Shown here in pieces: positions 1 through 11,934 of a stretch of 64,000 bases of DNA; within the stretch, counting starts at the first letter, position 1, and the number at the start of each line of letters is the position of its first letter. The DNA is from Mycteria americana (Eukaryota > Chordata > Aves > Ciconiiformes > Ciconiidae): NCBI RefSeq assembly GCF_035582795.1, contig NW_027445436.1:5082770-5146769 (forward strand). Reading direction: 5' to 3'. The notes under the pieces were generated by a model. It worked only from the letters and a program-made list of their open reading frames with translations. It did not search any database and was not told the origin of the DNA. Position numbers and translations under genes: made by a program.

Positions 1-325
1 CAGCAAGCAGCAAAAGCAAAAAGCAGCCACTAATGAGCACTAGACTCTAATATACAGTAAGACAAGCAAGCCCCATGGCAAGCACAGGAGCCTGCCAATT
101 AATAGATAAACTACAACAGCTATAAACTCGATCTAGCACATTCCAATCGAACCTGTCGTTCTAGCACATTCCAATCGAACCTGTCGTTATCTTGAACCCT
201 TTGAGCCCCATGTCAGGTGCCAAAAAGGCCTGTTGTGGTTTAACCCTGGTAGGCGGCTAAGCACCACACAGCTGCTCGCTCACTCCCCCAGAGTGGGATG
301 GGGGAGAGAATCAGAAGGTTCCTTT
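1..325 (-). mobile_element. ERV leader plus LTR 3' end (element L family)
   Basis: Read on the minus strand this is the end of an LTR (231 to about 325), a primer-binding-like stretch (about 207-223) and the start of an internal leader (1-206). The LTR end (TGTTGTGGTTTAACCC on the plus strand, then GCTAAGCACCACACAGCTGC) matches the LTRs at 6904-7466, 25505-25809 and 39499-40079. The primer site reads TGGCACCTGACATGGGG, a mutated form of the site at 25818. The element runs off the left edge and its 5' LTR portion is absent. It lies in the presumed ZFAND5 intron, opposite to the gene. Confidence 0.75.
133..188. repeat. 28-bp tandem duplication in ERV leader
   Basis: Two exact adjacent copies of a 28-bp unit starting CTAGCACATTCCAATCGAAC, at 133-160 and 161-188. 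It lies in the retroviral leader next to the primer-binding site. Only one copy of the corresponding stretch is seen in the related element after 25836. Confidence 0.9.
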
Positions 326-2381
326 TTTTCCATCTGCCATGGCTTACAACTAGCATTTCATTTTAAACAGACTGGCAATATAACAAATCTAAAAGGAGCT
401 TGACCATGCTTCTTTGTTTGGGAGATGTTTAGTCAATTTCTTAATGCCATAGCTAATGTCTGTCAGCTAAGGTGCGTGGTATCCAACAGGCTTACACTGT
501 GGTGTCAGTGTTTTTTAACCTGATTTTTTTTTTTTTTTCGTCACAGGCTCTCAACTAGACTATCTGATACTGAATACTACTTTCCTTGGGGTTTAAAGAC
601 AAGTTTAAAGGATTATATCTATTAATCTAGAAAATATTAATTGTCAAGACAAAGGAATTTTTTTCTTTAATTAAAAAGCAGCTGTGGAAACTACGCTGAA
701 AAGTATTAATAGCAGTCATGACTGTAGTGCTGTACCTTTGATTTTTACCAATAGCATGCTTAAATATGGAAAAAGTATTATATATCCAAGACTGGATGGT
801 ATTTTTATCCTCAGACTTAGCAAAATAGCATTGACACTGAGCTCTTCACACTTTCTAGAAAAATCTATAGAATATGCCAGAAATAAAGTTAGTAAAGAGT
901 TTGGGTTGTTCCTTAGGACTGTTACAGTTATTGTATAAGAAAATACTGTTTTACTGTATAAAACTTTTTCAAAGCAATGAAAGTTCCTTGTTACCTCTGA
1001 AAGTTTTTCACTTCTGAATCTTGTTTACAATCTGGCATATGAACTACTGACTGGAGGCTCTCTTTGTTAACTTCTGCAGTGAATTGTGAAATGGGGCTTG
1101 GATCTGTGAGGCTTTGTGTTAGTAGTAACATAATACAAATAAAATTTTAAAAGAGCAGGTATTAATAGTAAAGATAATAAAAAATATAACTATAAGGGGT
1201 TCATGATGTCTGGAAAAATCCCCTTTTTACAGAATGCAATGCTTACTGATCCAAAAGGATCTCAACTAAGAAATCCTATTTGTGTGCATGAAGTTGGTTA
1301 CAAATGAGTCCTTTAAGCCTATGTTCTCGGTCATTAATTCTGGAGTGTATTTTATAGTTTGCTCGTTATCTTTTAAAACAATAGATGTAATCATACAACT
1401 GAGTGTTCAGGAAAACTGAACAGGAACAGACTCCTTGGATTCTATGTGTTAAAGTTTGTATACAAACATGCCTCCCTTGACTTTCCTCTGCACTAATTTC
1501 AGTACAAAAAGGATTTTAAAAACAACTGATGAAAAATTAATTTTTCAAAGAAAACTAACAGATCCATAGAAGTTCACAGAAGGACCCATTTCTGTCCTGC
1601 AGAGAACTTGAGTAAAATGTGACTAAAATTTGACCAAAAGAGTTTGTGACAAAGGCAATTGAAAATTAAGTCACTTTGACTCTACCTGCTTGATCATTAA
1701 GGTTGAATATAGTACAAGGATACAGATATCCGATGTAAATATGTACTTTTTTTTCTTTAAATTACTGAAAAAAAAGTGTCTGAAACAAGGGCTCTTTTGA
1801 GCTGTGTGGTTTGTGTATCACTGAATCAGTGGTTTGAAGCTCAAGAATGTTAGCTGTTCTGGTTGAGTCTCTGAGGTTTTAGGTCATCTGACTTGGCAAG
1901 TATAGTGGCAGAGTAACTTGGTACTATGACAAAAAAGCATTACTGTAAATGTCATTTGTTTCTAAAATATGTTCCTATTGACTGTTTTCCACAAGTATCC
2001 CCTCTGTTCAACAACTTTAACTGTGATAATATTGTTATTGGTTTGGATTAATTTAAACTAGATCATATGGCAATGTTGTGTGTACATGAAGCTTCTGGAG
2101 TGCTTTCTAAACCTTTACACCTATATAGGTGTATACAGGTGATAATGCTAGGTATCCTGTATTTTCTAGATGATGGAACAGTGGGGAAAACTTGATCGTT
2201 TTCTGTAGAGATAAAAGGGAAGTTAATAGAATACCTATTCTACTTAGTACTTCAGACAATAAACTTCAGGGTCTTAGTAGAGGGGAATTAACTGTTAATA
2301 AATACAAGCATGCTACTAAGTAGCTAGTGAAGTCAAGAAAAGGAAAAAATTAACCTTTATTCCTTTTGCTTGCTTTAACAG
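326..2381 (+). other. Intron (presumed ZFAND5), no feature seen
   Basis: AT-rich sequence ending in a polypyrimidine stretch and acceptor (TGCTTTAACAG) at 2381. The short open frame at 684-938 has no recognisable domain and is treated as chance. No RNA gene or repeat family was recognised here. Confidence 0.6.
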
Positions 2382-2507
2382 TTGTTACTCAACCAAGCCC
2401 ATCAGTTTCTCAACCTAGTACTTCACAGAGTGAAGAGAAAGCTTCTGAACTGCCTAAACCAAAGAAGAACAGATGTTTCATGTGCAGAAAGAAGGTTGGC
2501 CTTACAG
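2382..2507 (+). CDS. ZFAND5: ZFAND5 penultimate coding exon
   Basis: This exon encodes a Ser/Pro-rich linker ([18 protein letters not shown]) and the first half of the AN1 zinc finger ([18 protein letters not shown]). It is bounded by an AG acceptor at 2380-2381 and a GTATGA donor at 2508. The reading frame is open, enters with one base borrowed from the previous exon, and leaves after the first base of a glycine codon completed at 2789. The family (A20 and AN1 zinc fingers) binds ubiquitin and the proteasome and modulates NF-kB signalling and protein turnover. The N-terminal A20 finger lies in exons to the left of the window. The spelling [14 protein letters not shown] in the next exon fits ZFAND5 rather than ZFAND6. 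Intact coding with proper splice sites argues against a processed copy. Confidence 0.9.
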
Positions 2508-2788
2508 GTATGAGAACACTTTGTCAATATTGAACAGATCTATATGATTAGTTGCCTCTTACTAGATTAAATTTGTTGAAATATCTGTAGGCATTAAACT
2601 TGCTTGCTGTTTCAAAATCCATAATGTTAGATCCCTTAATAGAGCTGATAATTGGAAATATTAATTTCACTTATTCTGTTCATTAAAGTAGATACACATA
2701 CCCCCTTTGTACTGACTAAGCCCTTAATTTATAGCTTGCTTAAGTCTGAAGCTTCCTAGTGATGTTGCTTTTCCTTTTCTTTGTACAG

Positions 2789-2937
2789 GATTTGATTGCC
2801 GATGTGGAAACTTATTTTGTGGACTTCACCGTTATTCTGACAAGCATAACTGCCCATATGATTACAAAGCAGAAGCTGCAGCAAAAATCAGGAAAGAGAA
2901 TCCAGTTGTGGTGGCTGAAAAAATCCAGAGAATATAA
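2789..2937 (+). CDS. ZFAND5: ZFAND5 terminal coding exon (AN1 finger, C-terminus)
   Basis: The exon follows a TTTGTACAG acceptor ending at 2788 and completes the AN1 zinc finger ([20 protein letters not shown]), then the conserved C-terminus ending [10 protein letters not shown] and a TAA stop at 2935-2937. Counting both exons, all eight zinc ligands of the AN1 pattern (six Cys, two His) are present. Splice phase agrees with the donor at 2508. No stop, frameshift or missing ligand is visible, so the gene is probably expressed. In birds the gene is sex-linked; whether this is the Z or a W copy cannot be decided from the sequence alone. Confidence 0.92.
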
Positions 2938-4455
2938 ACTAGCCTATTTGTGAAAAGACTGACTCTTATTTGTTTTATTTTAATATACCTTAGGAAAGCA
3001 TTAAAGAGCAGATGCATGGCCATTTTCCTTTGTTCTCCAAAGCTTTAATTTTAGCCTTGTCTGTCTTAATGATATTTCAGAATGTTTGGGTGTTTGTTAC
3101 AGGCAGAATTGGATAGATACAGCCCTTGAAAATGTATATGCTCTCCTCAGAATATGATTGGATGATAAGAACCTGCACAGGAATACACATGCACAGAGGA
3201 CAGGCTCTAGTTCACGTGCCAAACATGTATACTATCTGCATGTTTGCAGCAGATCTGCCTTTTGAGATGTTCAAGGTGTATAACACTAGCCAAAGACTAT
3301 GTGCCTGTTTGGGAGAAGGATATGTCAGGGTGGCAGTCTACTTCTATAATTTAAAATCTTGTTCTACTTTTAGTTTCCACACTTCACTGTTTTCCAGCAG
3401 AACGTAAGTCATGTAGAGGGCTCTACCTTCCAGTAAGATGAGTGTTGGTGCCATATTTAATAAAAAGTCATTTAACAATTGCAATGGGAAAAATGGAAAA
3501 AAATCAGATATGTATGAGAAGAAAACTATTTTGGAACAGATTACATTAACTTTAGAATAGTGAGAATAGTTTCCCAAAGGAAATGTCCTGTTAGAAACTT
3601 AAGAACCGGCCTGCAACAGTGTCTGCTTTTCCTTGCATAGCTAAAAATGTTGTGTAGCACAATATTGTGCTAAGATTGGCTTACAAAACAAAAGCTATGT
3701 ATGCGTGGGGTTTTTAGACATACCACAGCAGCTCTATCAAGTGACACATGCATCTGTGTAAGTTGCAGAAGTATTTGAGCAGTTTATTATTCATGTACTT
3801 CTTAAATTCAGTGTATTCTGGGTTCAAAAGAATATTAGGAGCTCTTTTAAATTTTAAAAAAAAGTTTTAAATGTAATAATTGTTGCATGTGCAATTGTTG
3901 GGTATAGAAAACCATACCCAACATGACTGCTGTAGACTTAAGTGGGAGCTGGAACCACTCTTGGAGGGCTGCTTTATAATTTTTAATTGTACTTGGGTGT
4001 AGGACTGTAGTGTTCTTGGGTGTATTGCATGGGCTCCATTATCTACAGCTTTGTATAATAACTAGAAAGGGCAGTATAGTTCACTTGATGCTTGTCTGGC
4101 AATATCACTTCTGTGTTATAATGGAAGGGTTTTTTGTGATGTATGAAACTTGTGGGTTTTTATATAACCAAGTGTAGTGTAGACTAGTGTTGTAGTAATG
4201 CCTCTTCTCATCTGTAAATAGTTGTGTATGTACACAAGATGCTACTTCTGACTCTTATTGCAGTGTTCAGTTAGTTTTTTAGTTCACTATTAAAAGCATC
4301 AGGCTTTTGCTTTAACTTTGTTCTTTCAATTTAGTTCTCAGATATGAAAACATGTACAGATAGTTCATACTTAGATATTGCACATAATCACACTATCTAG
4401 CATCTATGCTCTGTTGTATTATGTAAATAATAAAAATCATGTACAGAAGGAAATA
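2938..4455 (+). other. ZFAND5: ZFAND5 3' UTR with polyadenylation signal
   Basis: AT-rich, ORF-poor sequence follows the stop codon. A consensus AATAAA lies at 4429-4434 and a T/G-rich downstream region follows (4455-4480), so cleavage near 4450 is likely. The length, about 1.5 kb, is compatible with a long regulated 3' UTR. The exact cleavage site is inferred. Confidence 0.65.
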
Positions 4456-5791
4456 CTTTTTGTGGTAGTTCATTGGTTTTAGTTACTGCTGTAACTTGAA
4501 AGTGGCCCTGTGGAGGTTGGGGTACAAAGCTAGTACTAGGTTTGTATAGATGTCTTTTCTGCTTAAACCTATCTGTCTAACCTCCTTATTTCTTATTTTG
4601 ATGTATCGACTTGTTTAAGACGGCTTGTTGAGGTCAGAGAAGCATGAACAGCTGGAATACAGGTAACTACTTGATGACCAGACAAAGATGTCAGCAAACA
4701 ACAACGTGCTTAAAGGGAATGAAGGAAATATTAGCAGTGAACTTTAAATGTTTGTGGTTTGTTGTGGTTTGGGGTTTTGTTCTTGTTTTGGTTTGGGGTT
4801 TTTTGTTTTGTTTTGGGGGTTTTTTTTCCTACAAAAGTTATTTCCAGTGGATCTGGTTTAATACAGCCAGTATTATATGACCATATATATGACTACATTG
4901 TTTTGTTCAAATCTTCACCAGCAGGCCTGGGCAGAGTTGTCAGGGTCTGTATCCAAATATGGATGTCACATATGCCAGACTTACTTACCTTCCCAAGGAG
5001 AAACAAAAGTACAGAGCACACAGCACATGTTGACTTGGAAGAAGCTATCTTCACTGCTGAATTACTAACACTCAAGGGATAAGTTGCTGCTGCTGCTGCT
5101 ATATATATACTTCTGATAAGGGAACAAGGGCATGTTCTGGGCCTTCATGTGCCAGGATGAATTATATTTTTCTTAATCATGGAACTGTTTTAAAGCATCA
5201 AAATGATCATTTTTCCACCTTTTTGTGTTAAAGTAAAATCAACTCAACTGCATCATAAAAAGCTTGTTCAGCTCAGGGTTTTTTTGTTTTGTTTTTTGTT
5301 GTTTTGTGAATGCACCTTGGAACTTGATATTTGAGGAGAATGTGTCCAGATTTGTGATACTGTCAGGGTGAGAGTATTTTAGGAAGGATAACCATGCTGA
5401 TACCAGTACTTTAGTGATTCTGATGGTCTTTATCACGTTAATTTGCATTTTTAATCTGGACAAAGGCTTGTTTAAATAACTTAACTCAGTAGATCTGAGG
5501 AGGAAAGTATGGAATGAGAAATCCCTCATTGTTCTATAAAATCATGAACTGTATCATATATAAATTGTCTACAGGTGGGATATGAGCCTGTATTCAAAAG
5601 TAAGCTTTATTCTGTTAATAATTCATATAGGGTCTATAATCTTTCAGGAGCACCAATTCTGTTGAGGCTCATTAAACATTCAAAGAGGGGGAAGGCTCTT
5701 TAGTAAGAGTGGGTACTGACAAAGTGTGATAAATAGATATTTAAGTTTTGGTGCAGTGTGGTACATACCCCTTGGCAAAAAGAATATGAAT
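4456..5791. other. Intergenic, no gene seen
   Basis: Downstream of ZFAND5. It includes a G/T-only tract around 4750-4830 and a short GCT/TA microsatellite near 5087-5110. Open frames are short and without domains. Confidence 0.6.
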
Positions 5792-6741
5792 ACAGAATCA
5801 TAGAATCATTTAGGTTGGAAAAGACCCTTAAGATCATCAAGTCCAACCTTAAACCTAACATTACCAAGACCACCACTACATCATGTCCCTAAGCACCTCA
5901 TCCAAACGTCTTTTAAATACCTCCAGGGATGGTGACTCAACCACTTCCCTGGGCAGCCTGTTCCAATGCTTGACAATCCTTTCAGTGAAGAAATTTTTCC
6001 TAATATCCAGTCTAAACCTCCCCTGGCGCAACTTGAGGCCGTTTCCTCTTGTCCTATGGCTTGTTACTTGGGAGAAGAGACCAACACCCACCTCTCTACA
6101 ACCTCCTTTCAGGGAGTTGTAGAGAGCAATAAGGTCTCCCCTCAGCCTCCTTTTCTCCAAGCTTAACAACCCCAGTTCCCTCAGCTGCTCCTCGTAAGAC
6201 TTGTGCTCTAGACCCTTCACCAGCTTTGTTGCCCTTCTCTGGACACACTCCAGCACCTCAATGTCTCTCTTGTAGTGAGGGGCCCAAAACCAAACACAGT
6301 ATTGGAGGTGCAGCCTCACCAGGGCCGAGTACAGGGGGACGATCACTTCCCTAGTCCTGCTGGCCACACTATTTCTGATACAAGCCAGGATGCCATTGGC
6401 TTTCTTGGCCACCTGGGCACACTGCTGGCTTGTATTCAGCTGGCTGTCAACCAACACCCCCAGGTTCTTTTCTGCCTGGCAGCTTTCCAGCCACTCTTCC
6501 CCAAGCCTGTAGCGTTGCATGGGGTGGTTGTGACCCAAGTGCAGGACCTTGCACTTAGCCTTGTTGAGTGTCATACAATTGACCTCGGCCCATCCATCCA
6601 GCCTGTCCAGGTCCCTCTGCAGAGCCTTCCTACCCTCCAGCAGATCAACACTCCTGCCCAACTTGGTGTTGTCTGCAAACTTACTGAGGGTGCACTCGAT
6701 CCCTTCGTCCAGATCATTGATAAAGATATTAAACAAAACTG
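5792..6741 (-). mobile_element. CR1 LINE, 5'-truncated (ORF2 C-terminus and 3' end)
   Basis: The 3' end is the CR1-type tail (ACAGAATCATAGAATCAT on the plus strand). An open frame of 286 aa (5876-6736, minus) is the C-terminal part of CR1 reverse transcriptase and the thumb/C-terminal region, starting at the NIFINDL motif. The catalytic FADD box reads FADN here, so this copy is catalytically dead as well as truncated. It is truncated upstream of the RT palm at about 6741. It can be compared with 8253-9110 and 37862-38725 in this window. Confidence 0.93.
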
Positions 6742-6903
6742 GTATAGGTGCAGACCACTTTGGATTTTGGTCATTTGGTCTTTAAACTTAGTGACAAATG
6801 CTTACAGACTATATACCCATCTTCCAAGAAAGCAATGTGATCGCTTAACATGACACTAGTCCTTGTTTAACATGTGGCTTTTAAACTGATATGTGTTTAA
6901 CTT

Positions 6904-7466
6904 TGTCGTGGTTTAGCCCCAGCCAGCAACTAAGCACCACACAGCTGCTCGCTCACTCCCCCTCGGTGGGATGGGGGAGAGAATCGGAAGAGCAAAAGTA
7001 AGAAAACTTGAGGGTTGAGATAAAGACAGTTTAATAGGTAAAGCAAAAGCCACACACACAAGCAAAGCAAAGCAAGGAATTAATTCATTACTTCCCATGG
7101 TCAGGCAGGTGTTCAGCCATCTCCAGGAAAGCAGGGCTCCATCACGCGTAACGGTTACTTGGGAAGACAAACGCCATCGCTCCAAATGTCCCCCCCTTCC
7201 TTCTTCTTCCCCAGCTTTGTATACTGAGCATGACGTCATGTGGTATGGAATAGCCCTTTGGTCAGTTTGGATCAGCTATCCTGGCTGTCCCCTCCCAGCT
7301 TCTTGGGCACCTGGCAGAGCATGGGAAGCTGAAAAGTCCTTGACTAGTGCAGCAACAACTAAAACATCTCTGTATTATCAACACTGTTCTAATCACAAAT
7401 CCAAAACATAGCCCCATACCAGCCATGATAAAGAAAATTAACTCTATCTCAGCTGAAACCAGGACA
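6904..7466 (-). mobile_element. Probable solo LTR (element L family)
   Basis: TG...CA termini; on the minus strand it starts TGTCCTGGTTTCAGCTGAGA and ends in GGCTAAACCACGACA. It contains the family's GCAGCAAT... and TTTAATAGG (reverse of the poly-A region) landmarks and lacks any internal retroviral sequence on either side. Flanks AACTT (6899-6903) and AATTT (7467-7471) match at 4 of 5 bases, as expected for an aged 5-bp target duplication. Same family as 24496-25809 and 39499-40079. Confidence 0.8.
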
Positions 7467-8166
7467 AATTTGTACATAAATATGCTGTTATAGGAAGAAT
7501 CTTCCTGTGCCCCTGACAAGTTTACCAAGTGACAGAGACTTTTTAGTTAGAGCATAAGAAAGAATGTATAAACAAATGAGTAAAAAGTAGCTAGGTGACT
7601 AAGAATTAGTTACTCTTCTCTCTTAAACATTTATCTAGGATTATGGCTGCACAATAGTGGGTTCCATAGGATTCTGTGCAAACTTACTTAAACCTGAAAT
7701 TTGGAGGAAGAACAACAGGCTTCCTGTGGTGTTTTCAACCAGTTGCTCTAAGGTTGATGAACTGTCAGATGATTAGGTTGGTTGTGGTGTATAAGGATGT
7801 AATGAAGTTAAGAAGCCCTGAGTACATCCTGAGACCTTGCTGGTATGTGACACTTTGAAAATGTGTTTCTGATAATCATATATTCTAAACCTAAATATTA
7901 CAGCTTCACAGGCATTCTATTTCAGCTATAATTTTTTTTTTTTTAATTCTAAATGATTCAGAAGCAGGTTTGGCACTTCAGACTGATATATGAAGCATAT
8001 TTTACTCTGTGTCTGTAGGATAATAGATGAGCTTTCTTCCAGTATTTCAGGTATCTCCCACCAACTGAGAATGGAAGACGTAATGTTAAACCATGTAACA
8101 GATTTAAAACGTTACTTTTTGTTTATGCAACTGCATGACACACAGAATTGCATGATAAAACATATA
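7467..8166. other. Unique sequence, no feature seen
   Basis: Short open frames only; no repeat family or RNA gene recognised. Confidence 0.55.
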
Positions 8167-8252
8167 TCACAGAATCACAGAATCATATAGGTTGGAAAAG
8201 ACCTTTAAGATCATCGAGTCCAACCATAAACCTAACACTGCCAAAACCACCA

Positions 8253-9034
8253 CTACACCATGTCTCTAAGCACCTCATCCAAACGTCCTTTAAATACCTC
8301 CAGGGATGGTGACTCAACCACTTCCCTGGGCAGCCTGTTCCAATGCTTGATAACCCTCTCGGTGAAGAAAAATTTCCTAATATCCAGTCTAAACCTCCCC
8401 TGGGGCAACTTGAGGCCATTTCCTCTTGTCCTACCACTTGTTACCTGGGAGAAGAGACCGACCCCCACCTCTCTACAACCTCCTTTCAGGTAGTTGAAGA
8501 GAGCGATAAGGTCTCCCCTCAGCCTCCTTTTCTCCAGGCTAAACAGTCCCAGCTCCCTCAGCCGCTCCTCATAAGACTTCTGCTCCAGTCCCTTCACCAG
8601 CTTCGTTGCCCTTCTCTGCACACGCTCCAGCACCTCAATGTCTCTCTTGTAGTGGGGGCCCAAAACTGAACACAGTATTCGAGGTGCGGCCTCACCAGTG
8701 CCGAGTACAGGGGCACGATCACTTCCCTAGTCCTGCTGGCCACGCTATTTCTGATACAAGCCAGGATGCCATTGGCTTTCTTGGCCGCCTGGGCACACTG
8801 CTGGCTCATATTCAGGTGGCTGTCAACAAACACCCCCAGGTCCTTCTCTGCCGGGCAGCTCTCCAGCCACTCTTCCCCAAGCCTGTAGCGTTGCATGGGG
8901 TTGCTGTGGCCCAAGTGCAGGACCTTGCACTTGGCCTTGTTAAACCTCATACAATTGACCTCGGCCCATCCATCCAGCCTGTCCAGGTCCCTCTGCAGAG
9001 CCTTCCTACCCTCCAGCAGATCAACACTCCCACA
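8253..9034 (-). pseudogene. CR1 ORF2 C-terminal part, frameshifted
   Basis: Two overlapping frames (8594-8950 and 8253-8663, minus) carry the region after the RT palm: the [20 protein letters not shown] segment, then [20 protein letters not shown] and the C-terminal [14 protein letters not shown]. At least two frameshifts separate these from each other and from the upstream frame that ends at 9035. Their role would be RT thumb and C-terminal nucleic-acid-binding functions of the LINE protein. Confidence 0.88.
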
Positions 9035-11227
9035 TCACTTGGTGTCATCTGCAAACTTACTGAGAGTACACTCGATCCCTTCGTCCAGATCATTGATAAA
9101 GATATTCAACAGAACTGGCCCCAACACAGAGCCCTGGGGAACACCGCTTGTGACCGGCCGCCAACCGGAGTAAACTCCATTCACCACCACTCTTTGGGCC
9201 CGGCCGTCCAGCCAGTTCTTTACCCAGCGAAGAGTACACCTGTCCAAGCCATGAGCAGCCAGTTTCTCCAGGAGAATGCTGTGGGAAACCGTGTCAAAGG
9301 CTTTACTGAAGTCTAGATAGACAACATCCACAGCCTTTCCCTCATCCACTAGGCGGGTCACCTTGTCATAGAAGGAGATCAGGTTGGTCAAGCAGGACCT
9401 GCCTTTCCTGAACCCATGCTGGCTGGGCTTGATCCCTTGGTTATTGTCTACATGCCGTGTTATAGCACTCAGGATGATCTGCTCCATCAGCTTCCCCGGC
9501 ACCGAGGTCAGGCTGACAGGGCTGTAGTTCCCTGGGTCCTCCTTCCGGCCCTTCTTGAAGATGGGTGTCACATTAGCTAATCTCCAGTCAGCAGGGACCT
9601 CCCCAGTTAGCCAGGACTGCTGGTAAATGATGGAAAGGGGCTTGGTGAGCTCTTCTGCCAGCTCCTTCAACACTCTCGGGTGGATCTCATCAGGCCCCAT
9701 AGACTTGTGAGTGTCTAAGTGGTGCAGCAGGTCACTAACCATCTCCCCCTGGATTATGGGGGCTCCAGTCTGGTCCCCATCCCTATCTTCCAACTCCAGG
9801 GGCTGGGTACCCATAGAACAGTCGGCCCTGCTAATAAAGACTGAGGCAAAGAAGGCATTAAGTACCTCAGCCTTTTCCTCATCCTTGGTCACTGTGTTCC
9901 CTCCCCCATCTACTAGGGGCCGGAGATTCTCCTTAGCTCTCCTTTTGCTGCTAATGTGTTTGAAGAAGTATTTTTTGTTGTCTTTTATAGCAGCAGCCAG
10001 ATTGAGCTCTAGCTCAGCTTTGGCCCTTCTAATTTTCTCCCTGCACAACCTCACTACACCTTTGTAGTCCTCCTGAGTTGCCTGCCCCTTCTTCCAGAGG
10101 TCATAGACTCTCCTCTTTCTCCTGAGTTCGAGCCAGAGCTCTCTAGTCAGCCAGGCCGGTCTTCTTCCCCGCCGGCTCGTCTTTCGGCACCTGGGGACAG
10201 CCTGCTCTTGTGCCTTTAGGACTTCCTCCTTAAAGAATGTCCAGCCTTCCTGGACTCCTTTGCCCATAAGGGCTGCCTCCCAGGGGACTCTCTCGACCAG
10301 TCTCCTAAACAGGCCAAAGTCTGCCCTCCGGAAGTCTAAGGTGGCAGTTTTGCTGACCCCCCTCGCCGCTTCTCCAAGAATCAAAATCTCTATCATTTCA
10401 TGATCGCTCTGCCCAAGACAGCCTCCAACCATCACATCGCTCACAAGTCCTTCTCTGTTCGTGAACAAGAGGTCCAGCGGGGCCCCTTCCCTCGTTGGCT
10501 CACTCACCAGCTGTGTCAGGAAGTTATCTGCCACACATTCCAGGAACCTCCTAGACTGTTTCCTCTCTGCTGTATTGTATTTCCAGCAGACATCCGGCAG
10601 GTTGAAGTCCCCCACAAGAACAAGGGCTAGCGATCGTGAGGCTTCACCCAGCTGCTTATAGAATAGTTCATCTGCCTCCTCATCCTGGTTGGGTGGTCTG
10701 TAACAGACTCCCACCACAATATCTGCCTTGTTGGCCTTCCCCCTGATTCTGACCCATAAACACTCCACCCTATCATCACCATCATCGAGCTCTAAACTAT
10801 CCAGACACTCCCTGACATATAGGGCTACCCCACCACCTCTCCTGCCTCGCCTATCCCTCCTGAAGAGTTTATAGCCATCCATCGCCGCACTCCAGTTGTG
10901 CGAGTCACCCCACCACATTTCCGTGATGGCCACCATATCATAGTTTTCCTGATGAACAATGGCTTCCAACTCCTCCTGCTTGTTGCCCATGCTGCATGCA
11001 TTGGTGTAGAGGCACTTCAGCTGGGCTGTCACCCGTGCCTCCTTCATAGAAGAACACCCCTTGCGTGCTTTGAGGCGTTTCACTGGCGTTTCCCTCTTGG
11101 CTCCCGTTGCCTCAGTATCCCCTGGCTCAACTCCGCTCGGCTTCGGCTGTGCCCCAGCGTACCCCGCACATCTTGAGGACTCAGGCCGAGTGCCCTCACT
11201 GGCAGCCGCTCCCTCTAACCGTGGCAC
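9035..11227 (-). pseudogene. CR1 ORF2 endonuclease-reverse transcriptase, truncated frame
   Basis: The 730-residue frame includes the apurinic-type endonuclease, with TNACSM, an ITEMWW variant of the usual ITETWW metal-site box, GDFNLPD and SDH. This is followed by the RT domain with [37 protein letters not shown] and the catalytic FADD. It ends in a stop just after FADDTK because of a small change near 9030 that shifts the frame. The protein would nick target DNA and prime reverse transcription of CR1 RNA. The domain core is remarkably open for a bird CR1, which suggests a young copy, but the missing continuous C-terminus and the 5' truncation make it inactive. Confidence 0.93.
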
Positions 11228-11283
11228 ATCGCCCCTCAGCTTCTCTCGGGCAAGCCTGATATTATCCCCCTCCCTCTTCGAGT

Positions 11284-11934
11284 CTAGTTTAAAGCTCTGT
11301 CAATGAGCCCTGCAAGTTCCTGAGCAACGATTCTCTTTCCCCTTTGAGAAAGATGAATCCCATCAGACACCAGCAAACCCGGTGCTGCGTAGGCCATCCC
11401 GTTGTCAAAAAAACCAACTCCATGGCGATGACACCAGCCACGGAGCCATGCGTTAATAGATTGGGCGTCACTGTTCTTTCTTGTGTCACTGCCCACAACT
11501 GGAAGGAGAGAGGAGAAAATAACCTGCGCTCCTGAGTTCCTTACTAGCCGTCCCAAGGCCCTGAAGTCTCTTTTGATCACCCTAGGACTTCGTGTTGCAG
11601 CCTCATCGCCCCCCACATGGAAGAGTAGTAGGGGGTAATAGTCCGAGGGCTGTACCAGGCTAGGGAGTACCCTCGTGACATCCTTCACGCGGGCCCCAGG
11701 GAGGCAACAGACTTCCCTAAGGGGAGGGTCCGTCCGGCATATCGGACCCTCGGTTCCCTTCAGAAAGGAGTCACCCACAACTATAACCCTTCTTCTCTTC
11801 TTCGTGGAGGTGGTGGTAAGACGAGAGGTACGTTCTTCTGACCTGGGCGACACCTCTGGTGTAGATAGACTGTCGTCCCCATCCTCCACTGACTGGCCTT
11901 CCATATATAAATTGTTATGATCTTTTGCATGCAT
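11284..11934 (-). pseudogene. CR1 ORF1 esterase domain, 5'-truncated
   Basis: A 216-residue frame on the minus strand. It holds a GDSL-type esterase block (VIVVGDSFLKGTEGP), the Gly block (FHVGGDE) and a C-terminal SDGIHLS that supplies the Asp/His of the triad. CR1 ORF1 proteins carry such an esterase, thought to act in RNP or membrane handling. The N-terminal PHD-like/coiled-coil half is absent, and the first residues (about 11906-11934) are probably host flank read in frame. The tail ends next to ORF2, whose frame starts 57 bases later. Confidence 0.85.

Larger units (their letters stand above)
8167..11905 (-). mobile_element. Long CR1 LINE (ORF1 C-terminus, ORF2, 3' UTR)
   Basis: About 3.7 kb of CR1 in minus orientation. 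The 3' tail repeats lie at 8167-8190, ORF2 at 8253-11227 and the ORF1 esterase domain at about 11284-11905. The ORF1 N-terminus and 5' UTR are missing (5' truncation near 11905). This is the most complete CR1 coding region in the window. The left boundary is firm; the right boundary is estimated from where homology to the CR1 at 38808-39498 fails. Confidence 0.93.

Noticed and set aside
684-938. 84-aa frame in the ZFAND5 intron as an extra exon
   Set aside because: No splice sites in phase, no family resemblance.
8606-9316. Long plus-strand frames over CR1 (for example 236 aa)
   Set aside because: Antisense shadows of CR1 ORF2, which is coding on the minus strand.
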